From Niallia circulans (GTDB lineage Bacteria > Bacillota > Bacilli > Bacillales > Cytobacillaceae): a stretch of 64,000 nucleotides of DNA. Numbering within the stretch: the first letter of the stretch is position 1; each line of letters starts with the position of its first letter. A program made the translations under genes and the position numbers. Positions 8,619 to 18,729 of this stretch are shown piece after piece. The stretch lies in the NCBI RefSeq assembly GCF_007273535.1, contig NZ_RIBP01000004.1, positions 722,501 to 786,500 on the forward strand. The letters are read 5' to 3'. The notes beneath the pieces were generated by a model, which saw nothing but the letters and a program-made list of their open reading frames with translations, was not told where the DNA came from and did no database searches.

Positions 8619-8984
8619 TCAATCCCCCAATTCCTGTTGTAATTTCTCCAAACCTTTTTCTAGATCTAGGGCGGTCAATACATCATTTAGACTAATCCCA
8701 AGTTCTACTAATGTAATTGCTACAGCAGGTTGAATTCCAGTAAGCACAACCTTAGCTCCCATCAGCTTAGACATGCCGATAACGTCACCTAGCACCTTTG
8801 CAATAAATGAATCGATAAAATCAATCGATGTTAAATCGATTACAACACCATTTGCGCTTGTTTCATGGATTTTGTTCAGCAAGTCCTCCTGAAACTGAAG
8901 GGCTGTTTGGTCATCTAATTCCCATTGAATAGAAACAAGCAAACAATCATGCAGCTTTAATATTGGTATTCTCACCTTATTCAC
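8619..8984 (-). CDS. rsbS: Stressosome STAS protein RsbS
   Basis: 121 aa when started at the GTG at 8984. This start makes the N-terminus the same length as the B. subtilis protein and puts the phospho-acceptor at Ser59 in IDSFIAK, identical in number. A TTG at 8993 and a GTG at 8975 are alternatives, and no start has a textbook ribosome-binding site. RsbS is a single STAS domain that forms the stressosome core with RsbR and is the antagonist of RsbT. The 5' end overlaps rsbR slightly, suggesting coupling. Confidence 0.93.
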   Translation of the reverse strand: MNKVRIPILKLHDCLLVSIQWELDDQTALQFQEDLLNKIHETSANGVVIDLTSIDFIDSFIAKVLGDVIGMSKLMGAKVVLTGIQPAVAITLVELGISLNDVLTALDLEKGLEKLQQELGD

Positions 8985-9795
8985 CAATCCCAACCAACTT
9001 TCTATTTGTATATTCTAAAGCTTTTTCCATGCCTTTTTTTAATGTGTTTTTTGTTTCAATTTGATCTAATTTAATGCCGAGATTAACTATAGTTTGCGCA
9101 ATCTCCGGTCTTATACCAACAATCATGCTTTTTGCCCCAACTAAACGTACAGCTTGAACAGCTTGGATGATGTGATGGGCAACCATTGTATCCACGACAG
9201 GAACGCCTGTAATATCTATAAGCACAACTACTGAGCGGTGCTTCACTACACCATGCAGCAAATTCTCCATCATTTGTTTTGCTCGCTGTGTATCAATAGT
9301 ACCAACAAGCGGCATTATTGTAATTCCGTCAAATACAGGGATTAATGGTGCAGACAATTCCTGCAACGCAATTTTTTGTAAGGAAAAGGTCCTCTCCCAC
9401 GTGTCGGAGTATACTTCAACGATCCTTTGGCAGAGTGGATGAAGCCATGCATTTAAGACTTCCACCTGCTTATAAGCATCTTCTGTACTTGGCACATCTT
9501 TTTTCAGATGATCCAGAATTACCTGTTCAAGCAATTGTATTCCCTGCACTAAAAAACTAAGCGGCCAATTATAACTGACAGCCTTTTCTATAAATGCAGG
9601 AAGATTTACATATCGTTCAACACTTGGGGAATCCCCAAGAAGCAGATTAGTAAATTCTTGGCCCATCAACAAAAAGTCATTATCGGAAATGGTTTCGTGT
9701 ATTTTCTTATCACCAATCTCCTGTAACTTGTTCAGCCAATCAGAATAAATTTCTTTATGATTAGATTTCAAATAATCTATTAGTTCTTTTCTCAA
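8977..9795 (-). CDS. rsbR: Stressosome sensor RsbR
   Basis: 272 aa. The N-terminal half (1-140) is the non-heme globin-like sensor domain that projects from the stressosome; the C-terminal half (150-265) is a STAS domain. Two threonines in conserved contexts, T169 in GTIDTQRAK and T203 in VVDTMVAHH, correspond to the RsbT-phosphorylated T171 and T205 of B. subtilis. First gene of the rsb operon. A GGAGG lies before its ATG. I could not assign its sigma-A promoter with confidence in 9796-9990. Confidence 0.96.
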   Translation of the reverse strand: MRKELIDYLKSNHKEIYSDWLNKLQEIGDKKIHETISDNDFLLMGQEFTNLLLGDSPSVERYVNLPAFIEKAVSYNWPLSFLVQGIQLLEQVILDHLKKDVPSTEDAYKQVEVLNAWLHPLCQRIVEVYSDTWERTFSLQKIALQELSAPLIPVFDGITIMPLVGTIDTQRAKQMMENLLHGVVKHRSVVVLIDITGVPVVDTMVAHHIIQAVQAVRLVGAKSMIVGIRPEIAQTIVNLGIKLDQIETKNTLKKGMEKALEYTNRKLVGIGE

Positions 9796-9955
9796 GGTTC
9801 ATCCTCCATTTTAACATATTTGGACGATAGTAATGGGGGTTTTTGCATATCAATCATTAGCAATTTTTTCATTACTAATCCCTAGGACTGTAGATGGACC
9901 ATTTCCATCATACTTTATTTTTAAGCGCTACTTTACCGCTCTACGCATCATTTAA

Positions 9956-9980
9956 AAAAGTCTATTAGACTTTTTTATTT
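9956..9980. terminator. A/T-rich hairpin upstream of rsbR
   Basis: AAAAAAGTCTA pairs almost perfectly with TTAGACTTTTTT. It may be a second terminator for the mazEF transcript, separating it from the rsb operon. The rest of 9796-10033 shows no gene. Confidence 0.5.
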
Positions 9981-10033
9981 ACCCTTTATATACATTTCTA
10001 AACCTATTCCCTTAAAAATAATTCGATTTTAAC

Positions 10034-10065
10034 ACAAAAAAAATACGCTCTTAAAAAAGAGCGCA
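10034..10065 (-). terminator. terminator after mazF
   Basis: Minus strand CGCTCTT and AAGAGCG pair and are followed by a T-run. It lies about 12 nt after the mazF stop. Confidence 0.85.
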
Positions 10066-10075
10066 ACTATCCCTA

Positions 10076-10426
10076 TTAAAATTCAATGAGACCCAAGCTT
10101 ATTTGCAGAGCTTCATCTACTTTTTCCATCATTTCTTCATCGAGATGGGTGATTTTGTCCGTTAACCTCTGTTTATCTATCGTGCGAATTTGTTCTAAAA
10201 GAATTACTGAATCTCTCTCAAAACCATAGCGCTTCGCGTCAATTTCCACATGAGTCGGCAATTTAGCCTTTTGTATTTGAGCCGTAATTGCTGCAATAAT
10301 GACTGTGGGACTGAACCGATTCCCGATGTCGTTTTGAATGACAAGTACAGGACGGACACCGCCTTGCTCTGAGCCAACAACTGGGGATAGGTCTGCAAAA
10401 TAAACGTCACCACGTTTGACAATCAA
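10076..10426 (-). CDS. mazF: mRNA interferase toxin MazF/EndoA
   Basis: 116 aa MazF/PemK-fold ribonuclease beginning [20 protein letters not shown], the typical length. The family cuts single-stranded mRNA at short sites; the B. subtilis enzyme EndoA cuts UACAU. The gene follows its antitoxin by 4 nt. In Bacillaceae this pair always sits directly upstream of rsbR, as here. It is probably chromosomal core rather than a mobile toxin module. Confidence 0.95.
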   Translation of the reverse strand: MIVKRGDVYFADLSPVVGSEQGGVRPVLVIQNDIGNRFSPTVIIAAITAQIQKAKLPTHVEIDAKRYGFERDSVILLEQIRTIDKQRLTDKITHLDEEMMEKVDEALQISLGLIEF

Positions 10427-10430
10427 AGGA

Positions 10431-10712
10431 TTATCCTCCGCTAACTAGACGTTCTACTGTATGCTCTGCCTCATATTCTGCTAGAAAGCTTTCAGATGCA
10501 ATGGATAAATTTAATTTTGCCATCTCCATGTAACCTCTTCTCATTGATTCGCGGATATGTCTCTTTTTCCGTTCTCTAAGGTACATTTTCGTTGCTTGAT
10601 AAATAAATTCACTACGATTCACATTTTCTTGCTTTACGAAGCCGTCCAATTCAGATAATAAATGCTTTGGTAATTTTATCATGATCTCTGTCGTTGCGCT
10701 GGATTCAGACAC
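10431..10712 (-). CDS. mazE: Antitoxin MazE/EndoAI (ribbon-helix-helix)
   Basis: 93 aa from the GTG at 10712, which has GGAGGTG 7 nt upstream and gives the same length and MSESS start as B. subtilis EndoAI; an ATG two codons earlier is too close to that site. The N-terminus is a ribbon-helix-helix domain ([18 protein letters not shown]) and the C-terminus, ending TVERLVSGG, wraps around the toxin. It neutralises MazF. A weak promoter (TTGCAG, 16 nt, TATGAT near 10760) may drive mazEF independently of alr. Confidence 0.92.
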   Translation of the reverse strand: MSESSATTEIMIKLPKHLLSELDGFVKQENVNRSEFIYQATKMYLRERKKRHIRESMRRGYMEMAKLNLSIASESFLAEYEAEHTVERLVSGG

Positions 10713-10950
10713 AAACATACACCTCCACCATCACTACACACCATTTTTAGCTCTGTTTTTTTAATCATACCATTAATAACCCAATCTGCAAAGTCCATTC
10801 AGCAATTCTAATGTATTATCCGCCAAAAAATATAGGTTTTATGCATCTCTTGCGAATAAATTTTAGACATATTTATATTTTTTGTCACCTGCTCATACAG
10901 AATCCCGGCAGCCTTTATTATCCTATTCTGCTTTAAGTCACTACATTACT

Positions 10951-12105
10951 TTAATTTAGGAGGTTATTCACAATACTATCCACTGTTCCAGCCTTAAGAT
11001 AGACTCTCGGAACCCTGTTTGCAATTGTACAGGTTACTTCATAATTGATTGTATCAAGCTTTTTGGCAATCTCATTAACCGAAATGCACTGCTTTTGCTG
11101 TGTCCCTATTAATGTAACCTTCGTTCCAACCGCTATTTCATGAGGCAGTTTTATCATACACTGGTCCATACAAACTCTTCCCACTATTGGGACCCTGATA
11201 CCATTTACAAGTACTTCTTGGCCTTGCAGCTTTCTAAGCCAGCCATCTGCATAACCGATTGGCAATGTCGCTATCCACTCGTCTTCCTTTGCTTCATATG
11301 TGGCTCCATAGCTGACTTTATCTCCTTTATGAAGCTTCTTTACTTGCACGATTTTTGTATGAAGTGAAAATGCTTCTTTTAATGAAAATGGCAGCATTTC
11401 TTTAATTTCCACGGAAGGAGGCAGTCCATACATCGCAATCCCCAGCCGTACTCCATTGAAAGCAAGTTCTGGGTACAGCAGACCTGCGGCACTGTTGCTG
11501 CAATGAATAATGGGAGGCTTTGCTTTAAAGGAAGCTAATATGTCCGCAAATTTCTGTGCCTGGTCATTCAAATAGTTGGAATTTTTTTCATCTGCTGTTG
11601 CAAAATGTGTATAAATACCTTCCAAATTGAACTCTTGATGCTGCAAGAGAAATTCTTCTATTTCTTTGACTTCCTGTTCTTTTCTAATCCCTAACCTGCC
11701 CATGCCGGAGTCGATTTTAACATGGATTTTTATCTTGTTGCCTTGTAGATACTCTGTAGCTCTTGTTAACCATTCTACGTCAAATACGGTTAAAACGATT
11801 TCTTGTTTAGCAGCAACGAGAATATCAGAGGGCCTGCTTGCTCCAAGCACCAATATCGGTGCATTGATACCTGCATTTCGTAAAGAAAGTGCCTCATCCA
11901 AAAATGCTACAGCCAAATAATCTGCACCTGCAAGCAGAGCAGTGCGAGCTACCTCTGCTGCACCATGGCCGTAACCATTAGCCTTCACGACTGCAAACAG
12001 CTTGCTGGTTTCCGCCATCCTGTTTTTCATATTTTTTACATTCTCTTCTATATCGTCTAAATTTATTTCTGCCCAAGTATCACGAAAATACTCATTCTCT
12101 AGCAT
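10951..12105 (-). CDS. alr: Alanine racemase
   Basis: 384 aa, fold-type III PLP enzyme. The PLP lysine is K41 in [12 protein letters not shown]; the catalytic Tyr from the partner subunit is in [10 protein letters not shown]. It interconverts L- and D-alanine for peptidoglycan, feeding the D-Ala-D-Ala ligase encoded at 20251. Start chosen at the ATG at 12105 with AGGAAGG 9 nt upstream; the previous codon TTG could also be used. About 230 nt separate it from mazE. The gene order ydcC-alr-mazEF-rsb is that of B. subtilis. Confidence 0.96.
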   Translation of the reverse strand: MLENEYFRDTWAEINLDDIEENVKNMKNRMAETSKLFAVVKANGYGHGAAEVARTALLAGADYLAVAFLDEALSLRNAGINAPILVLGASRPSDILVAAKQEIVLTVFDVEWLTRATEYLQGNKIKIHVKIDSGMGRLGIRKEQEVKEIEEFLLQHQEFNLEGIYTHFATADEKNSNYLNDQAQKFADILASFKAKPPIIHCSNSAAGLLYPELAFNGVRLGIAMYGLPPSVEIKEMLPFSLKEAFSLHTKIVQVKKLHKGDKVSYGATYEAKEDEWIATLPIGYADGWLRKLQGQEVLVNGIRVPIVGRVCMDQCMIKLPHEIAVGTKVTLIGTQQKQCISVNEIAKKLDTINYEVTCTIANRVPRVYLKAGTVDSIVNNLLN

Positions 12106-12213
12106 CAATGCTGACCTTCCTTCTCTCTTAACACGAAGTATGATAATTAATTATTCTATTGTTACTTTTGCTTGTCAATAAATTAACAATAGATTAGACC
12201 AGACGTAACAAAA

Positions 12214-12247
12214 AAACAGCCGAGTGTGGTACCACACTCGGCTGTTT
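12214..12247. terminator. terminator after ydcC
   Basis: A perfect 17-bp palindromic stem with essentially no loop; the right arm ends in T and the left arm begins with an A-tract (T-tract on the minus strand). Confidence 0.9.
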
Positions 12248-12251
12248 TCTC

Positions 12252-13262
12252 TTATTTAATTGCTTCTCCTTGCACTGACCGTGCTATTTCGGCCATTTCA
12301 GCCTCTTCTAGCTCTGTCGAAGCGATAATATAATCTACCCCTTCATACGTCCAGGAGAGTTTATTATTGGAAACTGCTCCAATTGCAAAGCCTAAATCCA
12401 CAGGATTTCCTGTCATATTAATTGGCCCTGCAGTTGCTGGTGCTACGTCTGCTTTTTCTTGAATAATTGTGTATGATTTTTGTCCATCATACGTCAGTAC
12501 TATCCGTTCTCCATCTTCCGTTGCCACCTTTTTCTCCTCTACAAGGCTTGCTCCAAGTAATGTTTCTGGGTATTTGACAGAGAATGAATCATCGCCATCC
12601 ACTTCAGCCATAACAGGTACTGCAAGCTTGGCTGCAGTCATGCTCTTCTGCAAATCAAAATCAGCTTTGTCAAAGTTAACATCAAACTTCACGTTGGAGA
12701 ATTTGACAGTGACAAGTGCTTTCCCATCTGTATCCTTTACCTTAACACTGACAGGTGAAAGGTCCTTTTTATTTAAGGTAATTTCCTGTGTAGGAAGCAT
12801 CTTATTGTTTTGATATCTTGTCTTTGTTTCAAATACATAATATTTATCTGTAGAGGAGAATTTAGCATCCTTGTCTTCCTCTATATCCTTCACTAAGGAC
12901 TCATAAAGGTATGCTTGGCTGCTGTTTTCTGGCCAATCACTTTGAAACTTGAAGCTTTTGTTTAATGCCGGTGTTAACACATACACACCTTCATCATTTC
13001 TTAAGATCATCTGACTTTGATCTTTTTTCGCATTTTTTAAGTTTACCCTGTAATACGAGGGTTCCTTATGCCAGATTTGCACATCATAGGTTTGAGGCTC
13101 TGTCCCCATTTGTAAGGTCATTTCAGCATCTGCCTTATAACCTTTTGTGGCAACCTTCTCGTCCAGATCCTTCAGGACATCTTCCTTAGATTTTGTTCCA
13201 CAGGCAGTTAACATTACCATGACCGCTAGCCCCACAAATAGCAACCATAACTTCTTGTTCAT
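12252..13262 (-). CDS. ydcC: Outer-surface lipoprotein YdcC (LolA/GerS-like)
   Basis: 336 aa. A lipoprotein signal with lipobox LTAC (Cys21) anchors it to the outer face of the membrane. The body is beta-rich and resembles the LolA-like fold of sporulation lipoproteins (YdcC/GerS group); the C-terminal 120 residues form a second conserved block. In B. subtilis ydcC is a sigma-E gene of unknown detailed function. A candidate sigma-E promoter lies about 80-110 nt upstream, supporting mother-cell expression. AAGGGAG precedes the ATG. Confidence 0.88.
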   Translation of the reverse strand: MNKKLWLLFVGLAVMVMLTACGTKSKEDVLKDLDEKVATKGYKADAEMTLQMGTEPQTYDVQIWHKEPSYYRVNLKNAKKDQSQMILRNDEGVYVLTPALNKSFKFQSDWPENSSQAYLYESLVKDIEEDKDAKFSSTDKYYVFETKTRYQNNKMLPTQEITLNKKDLSPVSVKVKDTDGKALVTVKFSNVKFDVNFDKADFDLQKSMTAAKLAVPVMAEVDGDDSFSVKYPETLLGASLVEEKKVATEDGERIVLTYDGQKSYTIIQEKADVAPATAGPINMTGNPVDLGFAIGAVSNNKLSWTYEGVDYIIASTELEEAEMAEIARSVQGEAIK

Positions 13263-13343
13263 CTTTTCAACTCCCTTATTCTCATTTCATCGATTAAGGA
13301 AAACAAGCTAAAAAACGCTGAACTTGTCTCCTATTGCTCTATG

Positions 13344-13372
13344 AATATATGAGACAACCTAAGGGATTATGC
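13344..13372 (-). promoter_or_regulatory. putative sigma-E promoter of ydcC
   Basis: Minus strand GCATAAT, 14-nt spacer, CATATATT. Both boxes and the spacing fit the sigma-E consensus well. A TTGTCTC/GAGACAA inverted repeat overlaps the -10 region. Confidence 0.6.
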
Positions 13373-13401
13373 TTATCTAAAATAAACAAGCTCTTGAATT
13401 T

Positions 13402-13752
13402 TTATTCTTCTATCACCACTTGGGCGAATGCATAATTACTGCTATGTGTTATAGACAGGTGAACACCTTGCGCATAAGGTTTGTTTATATAAGGCTTTCC
13501 TTTCTCATCTTGTCCAACTTCTATATCAAGAAAACTAAGCCCTTTACCAATCCCGGTTCCAACTGCCTTTGAAAAAGCCTCCTTTGCGGCAAATCTTCCA
13601 GCCAGAAACTCTAGCTTTCTTTTTCTTTGTAATTTATCATATTTTTCCAATTCTCGTTCTGTTAAAATTCTGTCAGCAAAGTGCGGCTTCCGTTCGAGAA
13701 GCTCTCCTATTCTGTTTAATTCCACTATATCGATCCCTATCCCTTTTATCAT
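13402..13752 (-). CDS. acpS: Holo-[acyl-carrier-protein] synthase AcpS
   Basis: 116 aa, a complete AcpS-type phosphopantetheinyl transferase. Mg-binding D8 (GIGIDIVE) and E58 ([12 protein letters not shown]) are present. It moves 4'-phosphopantetheine from CoA to apo-ACP, activating fatty acid synthesis. It is divergent from the rhomboid gene (99 nt apart) and upstream of ydcC in the same direction, as in B. subtilis. Confidence 0.97.
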   Translation of the reverse strand: MIKGIGIDIVELNRIGELLERKPHFADRILTERELEKYDKLQRKRKLEFLAGRFAAKEAFSKAVGTGIGKGLSFLDIEVGQDEKGKPYINKPYAQGVHLSITHSSNYAFAQVVIEE

Positions 13753-13850
13753 CAGGACACATCCTTCTAATTTCTTTTTTCTTGCATAAATTATTTGTAT
13801 CTTACCCTTGCCATTAGCTATTATGAAACTAAGTAAAAGGAGGTTTTTTA

Positions 13851-14573
13851 TTGTTTACAAGAAGAGAAAACTTTAAAGAGTATATTACTTTCTATCCCAT
13901 TGTGTCTCTTATTCTGCTGGTTAACTTGCTTGTATACTTAACAACATTTCTCCCTATTTTGCCGAATCAGCTTATCATGGAATCAATGGTAGGTGTGAAT
14001 CTTTATATCGTGCAAGGTGAATGGTGGAGACTGATAACACCAATCTTTCTTCATACCGGCTTTTCCCATTTTTTATTCAATAGCTTCAGTATTTTTCTTT
14101 TTGGACCAGCCTTGGAAAGAGCACTCGGTAAACCAAAGTTTCTGGCAGTATATCTTTTCACCGGTGTCTTGGCTAATATCGCCACTCTTGTAACAGAACC
14201 GCTGACCTTTTCCCATCTTGGGGCAAGCGGCAGCATTTTCGGCATGTTCGGCTACTATATTGCTTTAATCGTATTCCGCAAGGATATTATATCAAGGAAT
14301 AATTCACAAGTAATTGGAACAATTGCCGCATTGAGCCTGATTATGACCTTTATCCAGCCCAATATCAACATTGGCGCCCATCTTTTTGGCTTCTTATTCG
14401 GAGTGGCGGCAGGAAGTCTGTTTGAAGCAAAAGGTAAAAAAATCATCCCTTCCTATAAGGAAGAGTTTCTACTTTTGAGAGGGAAATTTCGTTCAAACAG
14501 AAAACCGCCAGCAAAAACGCTGACGATTTGGGTAATTATCATTGCGCTTGCTTTAATTGGCCTTTTCCGATAA
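13851..14573 (+). CDS. Rhomboid family intramembrane serine protease
   Basis: 240 aa with six predicted membrane segments. Active-site dyad: Ser126 in GASG (124-127) and His177 in NIGAHLFGF. The upstream WR (59-60) and the H68/H73/N77 cluster are standard rhomboid features. Rhomboids cut substrates inside the membrane; the natural substrate is unknown here. The start is TTG, supported by AAAGGAGG 7 nt upstream. B. subtilis ydcA, also next to acpS, is the positional counterpart. It converges with uvsE. Confidence 0.93.
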   Translation: MFTRRENFKEYITFYPIVSLILLVNLLVYLTTFLPILPNQLIMESMVGVNLYIVQGEWWRLITPIFLHTGFSHFLFNSFSIFLFGPALERALGKPKFLAVYLFTGVLANIATLVTEPLTFSHLGASGSIFGMFGYYIALIVFRKDIISRNNSQVIGTIAALSLIMTFIQPNINIGAHLFGFLFGVAAGSLFEAKGKKIIPSYKEEFLLLRGKFRSNRKPPAKTLTIWVIIIALALIGLFR

Positions 14574-14618
14574 CTGTTAACACATTGCCCTTTTTCTTAT
14601 GTAACCAACGCTATTTCC

Positions 14619-15596
14619 TTACTTTAAGGTAAAGGTTGATTGGTCGCTAAATTCTGTCCTCCCTGTTTTTTGGAGGTCTTCTGCTAATTGAAAAAGGGCA
14701 TTGTCCTTCGCTTTTGCTTCTATCATGCAATGAATTTCCGGCAGTGTCCCATTAACAGTCTCCAAAAACCGCATAAACATATCCACATCTATATAGTCAG
14801 CATGCGCCCGAAATTCTGTTTCGGAGCGAGGACTCGAAATATGCATCTTTAGCGGCAGCGGGGATTTTTCCCAAGTGGCAGTCATCCTTGGCCATTGCTC
14901 GTCCCATTGATTATCGTCATTATTAGCAAAATGATGATGTAAATCAAATACAAACGGCACTCCTAGTTTTTCACATAAATACAGAGTGTCATTAACAGTG
15001 AAGGTCGTATCGTCATTTTCAAGGATAATCATTCTTTGCAGCTTTTCAGGAACAAATCCCCAATTAGTGATAAACTGTTCAAGAGCGCCTTCCTTATCAT
15101 CGTGCGCTCCTCCGACATGCAGCACACATCTGTGTTCTGTATCAATCTTCATCCCCTTAAGCAGCCGCTCATGCACTGACAGGGTTTTAAGAGAGGCTTT
15201 CAAAAGATCTGCATTCGCATTGTTCAAAACAACAAAGTGATCAGGATGAAAATCTACCCGCATGGAATGTTTTTTCACCCACTCTCCCAACATCAATAAC
15301 TTTTCCTTTAGCGGACGCATATAGTTCCAGCCCTGAAGCTCCGGATGGTTTGCTAAGGGAATTAACTTAGAGCTAAAACGGAAGAAATGAATATCATTAC
15401 CTGTATTATGCTTTAAAAGCCTTAAGCAATTTTCTAAATTACTTATAGAAATTCTTTCAAGCTTTCGGATAGCAGCTTCCTTATTTGCAATTTGAGAGAA
15501 TTGTTTATATGTCATCGTTTGGGACGGAGATGCATTTTGCAGATTTTGACTCATTGCTACATATCCCAATTTAAATATAGTCAATTGACTGATCAC
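14619..15596 (-). CDS. uvsE: UV damage endonuclease UvsE
   Basis: 325 aa, UVDE TIM-barrel family. It nicks DNA 5' to cyclobutane dimers and 6-4 photoproducts, starting an excision pathway separate from UvrABC; in spore formers it helps outgrowing spores. Typical blocks: LGYVAMS near the N-terminus, RFSSKLIPLA, RVDFHPDHFVVL, HVGGAHDDKEGA, LENDDTTF, FVFDLHHHFAN and HISSPR, supplying the His, Asp and Glu metal ligands. The GTG at 15596 has GAGGA very close; a TTG at 15584 would give the more usual short N-terminus. It is absent from this position in B. subtilis, so it is an insertion in the shared gene order. Confidence 0.93.
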   Translation of the reverse strand: MISQLTIFKLGYVAMSQNLQNASPSQTMTYKQFSQIANKEAAIRKLERISISNLENCLRLLKHNTGNDIHFFRFSSKLIPLANHPELQGWNYMRPLKEKLLMLGEWVKKHSMRVDFHPDHFVVLNNANADLLKASLKTLSVHERLLKGMKIDTEHRCVLHVGGAHDDKEGALEQFITNWGFVPEKLQRMIILENDDTTFTVNDTLYLCEKLGVPFVFDLHHHFANNDDNQWDEQWPRMTATWEKSPLPLKMHISSPRSETEFRAHADYIDVDMFMRFLETVNGTLPEIHCMIEAKAKDNALFQLAEDLQKTGRTEFSDQSTFTLK

Positions 15597-15639
15597 ATCC
15601 TCATTAGCCTTTTACTTAGTATGCACCAGAAAAAACATA

Positions 15640-15670
15640 AAAAACCCCTATGAAGAAGGCTTCATAGGGG
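15640..15670 (-). terminator. terminator after cshA
   Basis: Minus strand CCCCTATGAAG pairs with CTTCATAGGGG around CCTT, followed by T6. It lies 8 nt past the cshA stop. Confidence 0.92.
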
Positions 15671-15677
15671 AATCACA

Positions 15678-17177
15678 TTATCTATATGAGTTAGATTTAG
15701 AATAACTGCTGCTAGATTGACCTGATCTTTTATTGCTGTAACCTTGTCTTTGGCGGGAATTTGAATTAGAGCCTGAGTTACCATAGCTCTTCTTGCCTTT
15801 ATATCCTCCACCGCTGCTGTTACTATTACGATCATTAAACTTACGGTCACGTCTTTGCGGAAGCGGCTTTTCTTCTGTCAATCTGACAGGAGTTGTATCC
15901 GGCTCTTTTGTCAGCATTTTCAGGACAGCAGCTACAACAGTAGAAGCATCCTTTTGTTTTAATAATTCGTCTGCTGTGGACTTATAAGAATCAAGATTAT
16001 TTTCATCAATCATGTTCATAATTTTTTCCATTACAGCTTTTTGTTGACCTTCAAGTGCTTGATCAACAGTAGGTGGAATCAATTTCTCCATTTTTTTGTT
16101 TGTCACTTTTTCGACAACTTGAAGATATGATCTTTCGCGGTATGTGATAAAGGTAATTGCCATCCCTTCTTTACCAGCTCTTCCTGTTCTTCCGATACGG
16201 TGAACATAGCTTTCCGGATCTTGAGGGATATCAAAGTTATAGACATGTGTAACTCCAGAAATATCTAAACCACGAGCAGCAACATCTGTAGCTACAAGAA
16301 CATCGATTGTACCTTCTTTAAACTTACGTAAAACAGACATACGCTTCGCTTGACTCAAGTCACCATGAATACCCTCTGCTGTATAACCGCGCAGGTTCAA
16401 AGCCTCGGATAGCTCATCAACACGGCGTTTTGTACGGCCGAAAATGATTGCCAATTCAGGGGATTGAATATCCAATAATCTTGTTAAAATGTCAAACTTA
16501 GTTTTTTCCTGTGTTTCAACATAATATTGTTCAATAAGCGGAGTTGTCATTTCTTTTGCTTTAACCTTAACAACCTGCGGCTCTTTCATGAAGCGTTCTG
16601 CCATTCTTCTGATTTGTGGAGGCATTGTAGCAGAGAACAATAATGTTTGTCTTTCTTCTGGAATCTTAGAGAGAATTGTTTCTATGTCATCAATGAATCC
16701 CATATTTAGCATTTCATCTGCTTCATCTAAAATAACAGTAGACACATTATCTAATCGAAGTGTTTTTCTGTTGATATGATCAAGTATTCGGCCTGGAGTA
16801 CCTACAATAATATGCGGGTTCTTCTTAAGTGCACGGATTTGTCGATTGATGTCTTGGCCACCGAAAATAGACAATACTCTTGTACGCTTTCCGAAACCAA
16901 TTTTATATAGCTCTTCCGATACTTGTATCGCTAATTCTCTTGTTGGTGCAATGATAATCCCTTGAACGAATTCACTGCTTATATCTACTTTATCTACTAA
17001 CGGCACACCGAAAGCTGCTGTTTTTCCAGTACCAGTTTGCGCCTGACCAATTAAGTCCTTGTTTTGAAGGCTCAAAGGAATTGTTTCAGCTTGAATCGGC
17101 GTTGCTTCCTCAAACCCCATTCTATTTAATGATTTCATCGTCGCAGAACTAATCCCTAAATCTTGAAACTTAACCAA
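15678..17177 (-). CDS. cshA: DEAD-box RNA helicase CshA
   Basis: 499 aa from a TTG at 17177 with AAGGAG 10 nt upstream (the frame extends to 17201 without a better start). Motifs: Q motif near 20-30, AQTGTGKT (46-53), DEAD (151-154), SAT near 183, and [10 protein letters not shown] in domain 2. The C-terminal 60 residues are rich in R, G, S and N, an RNA-binding tail typical of CshA. It unwinds RNA as part of the degradosome, ribosome assembly and cold adaptation. Same position relative to murF as ydbR of B. subtilis. Confidence 0.95.
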   Translation of the reverse strand: MVKFQDLGISSATMKSLNRMGFEEATPIQAETIPLSLQNKDLIGQAQTGTGKTAAFGVPLVDKVDISSEFVQGIIIAPTRELAIQVSEELYKIGFGKRTRVLSIFGGQDINRQIRALKKNPHIIVGTPGRILDHINRKTLRLDNVSTVILDEADEMLNMGFIDDIETILSKIPEERQTLLFSATMPPQIRRMAERFMKEPQVVKVKAKEMTTPLIEQYYVETQEKTKFDILTRLLDIQSPELAIIFGRTKRRVDELSEALNLRGYTAEGIHGDLSQAKRMSVLRKFKEGTIDVLVATDVAARGLDISGVTHVYNFDIPQDPESYVHRIGRTGRAGKEGMAITFITYRERSYLQVVEKVTNKKMEKLIPPTVDQALEGQQKAVMEKIMNMIDENNLDSYKSTADELLKQKDASTVVAAVLKMLTKEPDTTPVRLTEEKPLPQRRDRKFNDRNSNSSGGGYKGKKSYGNSGSNSNSRQRQGYSNKRSGQSSSSYSKSNSYR

Positions 17178-17521
17178 TATATTCAAACTCCTTCTAGTCA
17201 TTAAAAATATCCACGGTTAATGGTCTATCCCAATTAGTAACCATTGTATGTACCCCATTTTACCCATCAATGAAACATATAAAAATGGTTTGACCCTCCA
17301 CTTTATCCGTTTTTTCCCCAAACAGTTAATGAATTACACTAAACTACGTATATTATTTTCATGAATGCATAAGTTTTTGTGGATTATAATCATCACTTAA
17401 AATTAATAAGGAGAAACTCCGAGGCTATATGCTTTTTTTCTCAAGTTATGAGATACCGTTCAACCAATTTCATAGGAGAAATATTTCAAATGACTCTATA
17501 ATTTTTTATAGCTAGCTACAA

Positions 17522-17645
17522 CTAAAAAGTCAGCCAAAGACAGAGAAATTTCGACCACGATATGCAAACATTGCCCGCATAATAAAGTGATGCAACACGA
17601 GTAACGTCAAGCTGGATAATTTCTCTCTATTTGACTGCTTTTATT
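17522..17645. ncRNA. candidate structured RNA / inverted-repeat element
   Basis: Within the 734-bp gap 17178-17911, arms at 17531-17550 and 17618-17637 form a 20-bp stem with about four mismatches or wobbles, extended by A5 on the left and CTTTTA on the right. The 67-nt loop has smaller GCAT/ATGC and TTGC/GCAA pairings. A T-rich run follows in either direction, so either strand could be a self-terminating RNA. A plus-strand TATAAT (17385-17390) lies upstream, with a weak 28-codon ORF (17429-17515). Function unknown; a decayed mobile repeat is also possible. Confidence 0.4.
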
Positions 17646-17795
17646 CCAGACAATCATTCGCCTTTTTCAGTATATCCATTTAACCTTTTTTCATAATGCT
17701 TTTAAAAATAATCTTATCACTTACAATATCGGTTTGCAATAATGTGGAAGTTCAAAAGCCAAGTTTCTGTCTCGGTTTTAAAACCCTCCTCAAGG

Positions 17796-17822
17796 CTTGC
17801 TGTTATTAGCCGGAACAGCAAG
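17796..17822. other. 9-bp perfect hairpin in the cshA-esterase gap
   Basis: CTTGCTGTT and AACAGCAAG pair around a 9-nt loop, without a T-tract on either side. It lies downstream of the esterase gene. The remainder of 17650-17795 shows no gene or recognisable signal. Confidence 0.35.
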
Positions 17823-17840
17823 TTCCACTGAAATCAATTG

Positions 17841-17866
17841 AAAAAATAGGATATTAATCCTATCAT
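17841..17866 (-). terminator. weak terminator after the esterase gene
   Basis: Minus strand GATAGGAT and ATCCTAT(T) pair around TAAT, followed by T6. The stem is A/T-rich, so efficiency is uncertain. Confidence 0.55.
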
Positions 17867-17911
17867 TTTCCTGCTGTTAACATACTTAAGATACAGAATA
17901 AAGCAACACCA

Positions 17912-18595
17912 TTAAGATAAAAAGTTTAATATTCGGGAGAAAAGAGCTTGATTATCCTTACAATGGCAGATTAAATGCTGAGAATCCTTAATATAGACCA
18001 TTTCTTTTTTTTTTGCTTTGATTGTTTGATATAAATAATCAGCGCTTTTTAACGGCACTATCCCATCGCTGTCTCCTTGTGCAATAAATGTTGGAATTGT
18101 GACACTTTCCAGAAGCGGCTTAATATATCGTACAAGTTTTCTAAACTGAATAGTGGCAGAAAGAGGCGTTGTTTTAAATTTTTGGGAATAGCGGTTAAAC
18201 AGTTCATTTTCAAACAGTTTTCCGTTATAAAGATCTCTACACATAATGATAAGATCAGCCCTTAACTGTTTAGGGTTAATATAAAAGGCTGCTGCACTCA
18301 ACAGCACAAGCTTTTTAACAGGATAACGAGCAGCTAAATAGCTTGCAATCATTCCTCCCATTGAAAAGCCAACCACATAGACTTCATCATGTCTTTCTAA
18401 CAATTCCTCCAATGCCCCTTCGGCACAGTGGATCCACTCATTAAAAGAGACCCCTTTTAATTGCAAAAGTTCACCGTGTCCTGGCAACACTGGCATTACA
18501 CATTCCCAATCTGTATGCTCAAGCAGGTACTCAGCCAGCGGCTCCACCTCTTTTGGAGCTCCAGTAAATCCGTGAATACATAAACAAGCAGTCAA
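17912..18595 (-). CDS. Alpha/beta hydrolase, carboxylesterase/monoacylglycerol lipase-like
   Basis: 227 aa from a TTG at 18595, chosen because GGTGGTG lies 6 nt upstream and the protein then starts directly at the first beta strand (CLCIHGFTGAP). The frame is open to 18670, but that extension looks non-coding. Catalytic Ser78 in GFSMGG, Asp175 or Asp177 in QGDSDGIV and His207 in SQHLICH make the usual triad, with the oxyanion HG at 8-9. It resembles the Est30-type carboxylesterases of bacilli. Substrate not predictable. It lies between murF and cshA, which are adjacent in B. subtilis. Confidence 0.8.
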   Translation of the reverse strand: MTACLCIHGFTGAPKEVEPLAEYLLEHTDWECVMPVLPGHGELLQLKGVSFNEWIHCAEGALEELLERHDEVYVVGFSMGGMIASYLAARYPVKKLVLLSAAAFYINPKQLRADLIIMCRDLYNGKLFENELFNRYSQKFKTTPLSATIQFRKLVRYIKPLLESVTIPTFIAQGDSDGIVPLKSADYLYQTIKAKKKEMVYIKDSQHLICHCKDNQALFSRILNFLS

Positions 18596-18681
18596 TGATA
18601 ACACCACCATTAGTTTTTGTTTACATTTTACACTATTACACCAGAAATTACACTTTTTTAACCTAGTCATGCTATTAACTC

Positions 18682-18721
18682 AAAAAGGGAACCAGAATCA
18701 GATAGATTCTTCGTTCCCTTT
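18682..18721 (-). terminator. terminator after murF
   Basis: Minus strand AAAGGGAAC...GTTCCCTTT stem with an inner GAATC/GATTC pairing, followed by T's. Confidence 0.88.
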
Positions 18722-18729
18722 AATGTCCA

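Noticed and set aside
17429..17515. 28-codon ORF in the cshA-esterase gap as a coding gene
   Set aside because: The RBS spacing is poor and the peptide has no recognisable features; mentioned only as part of the RNA candidate.
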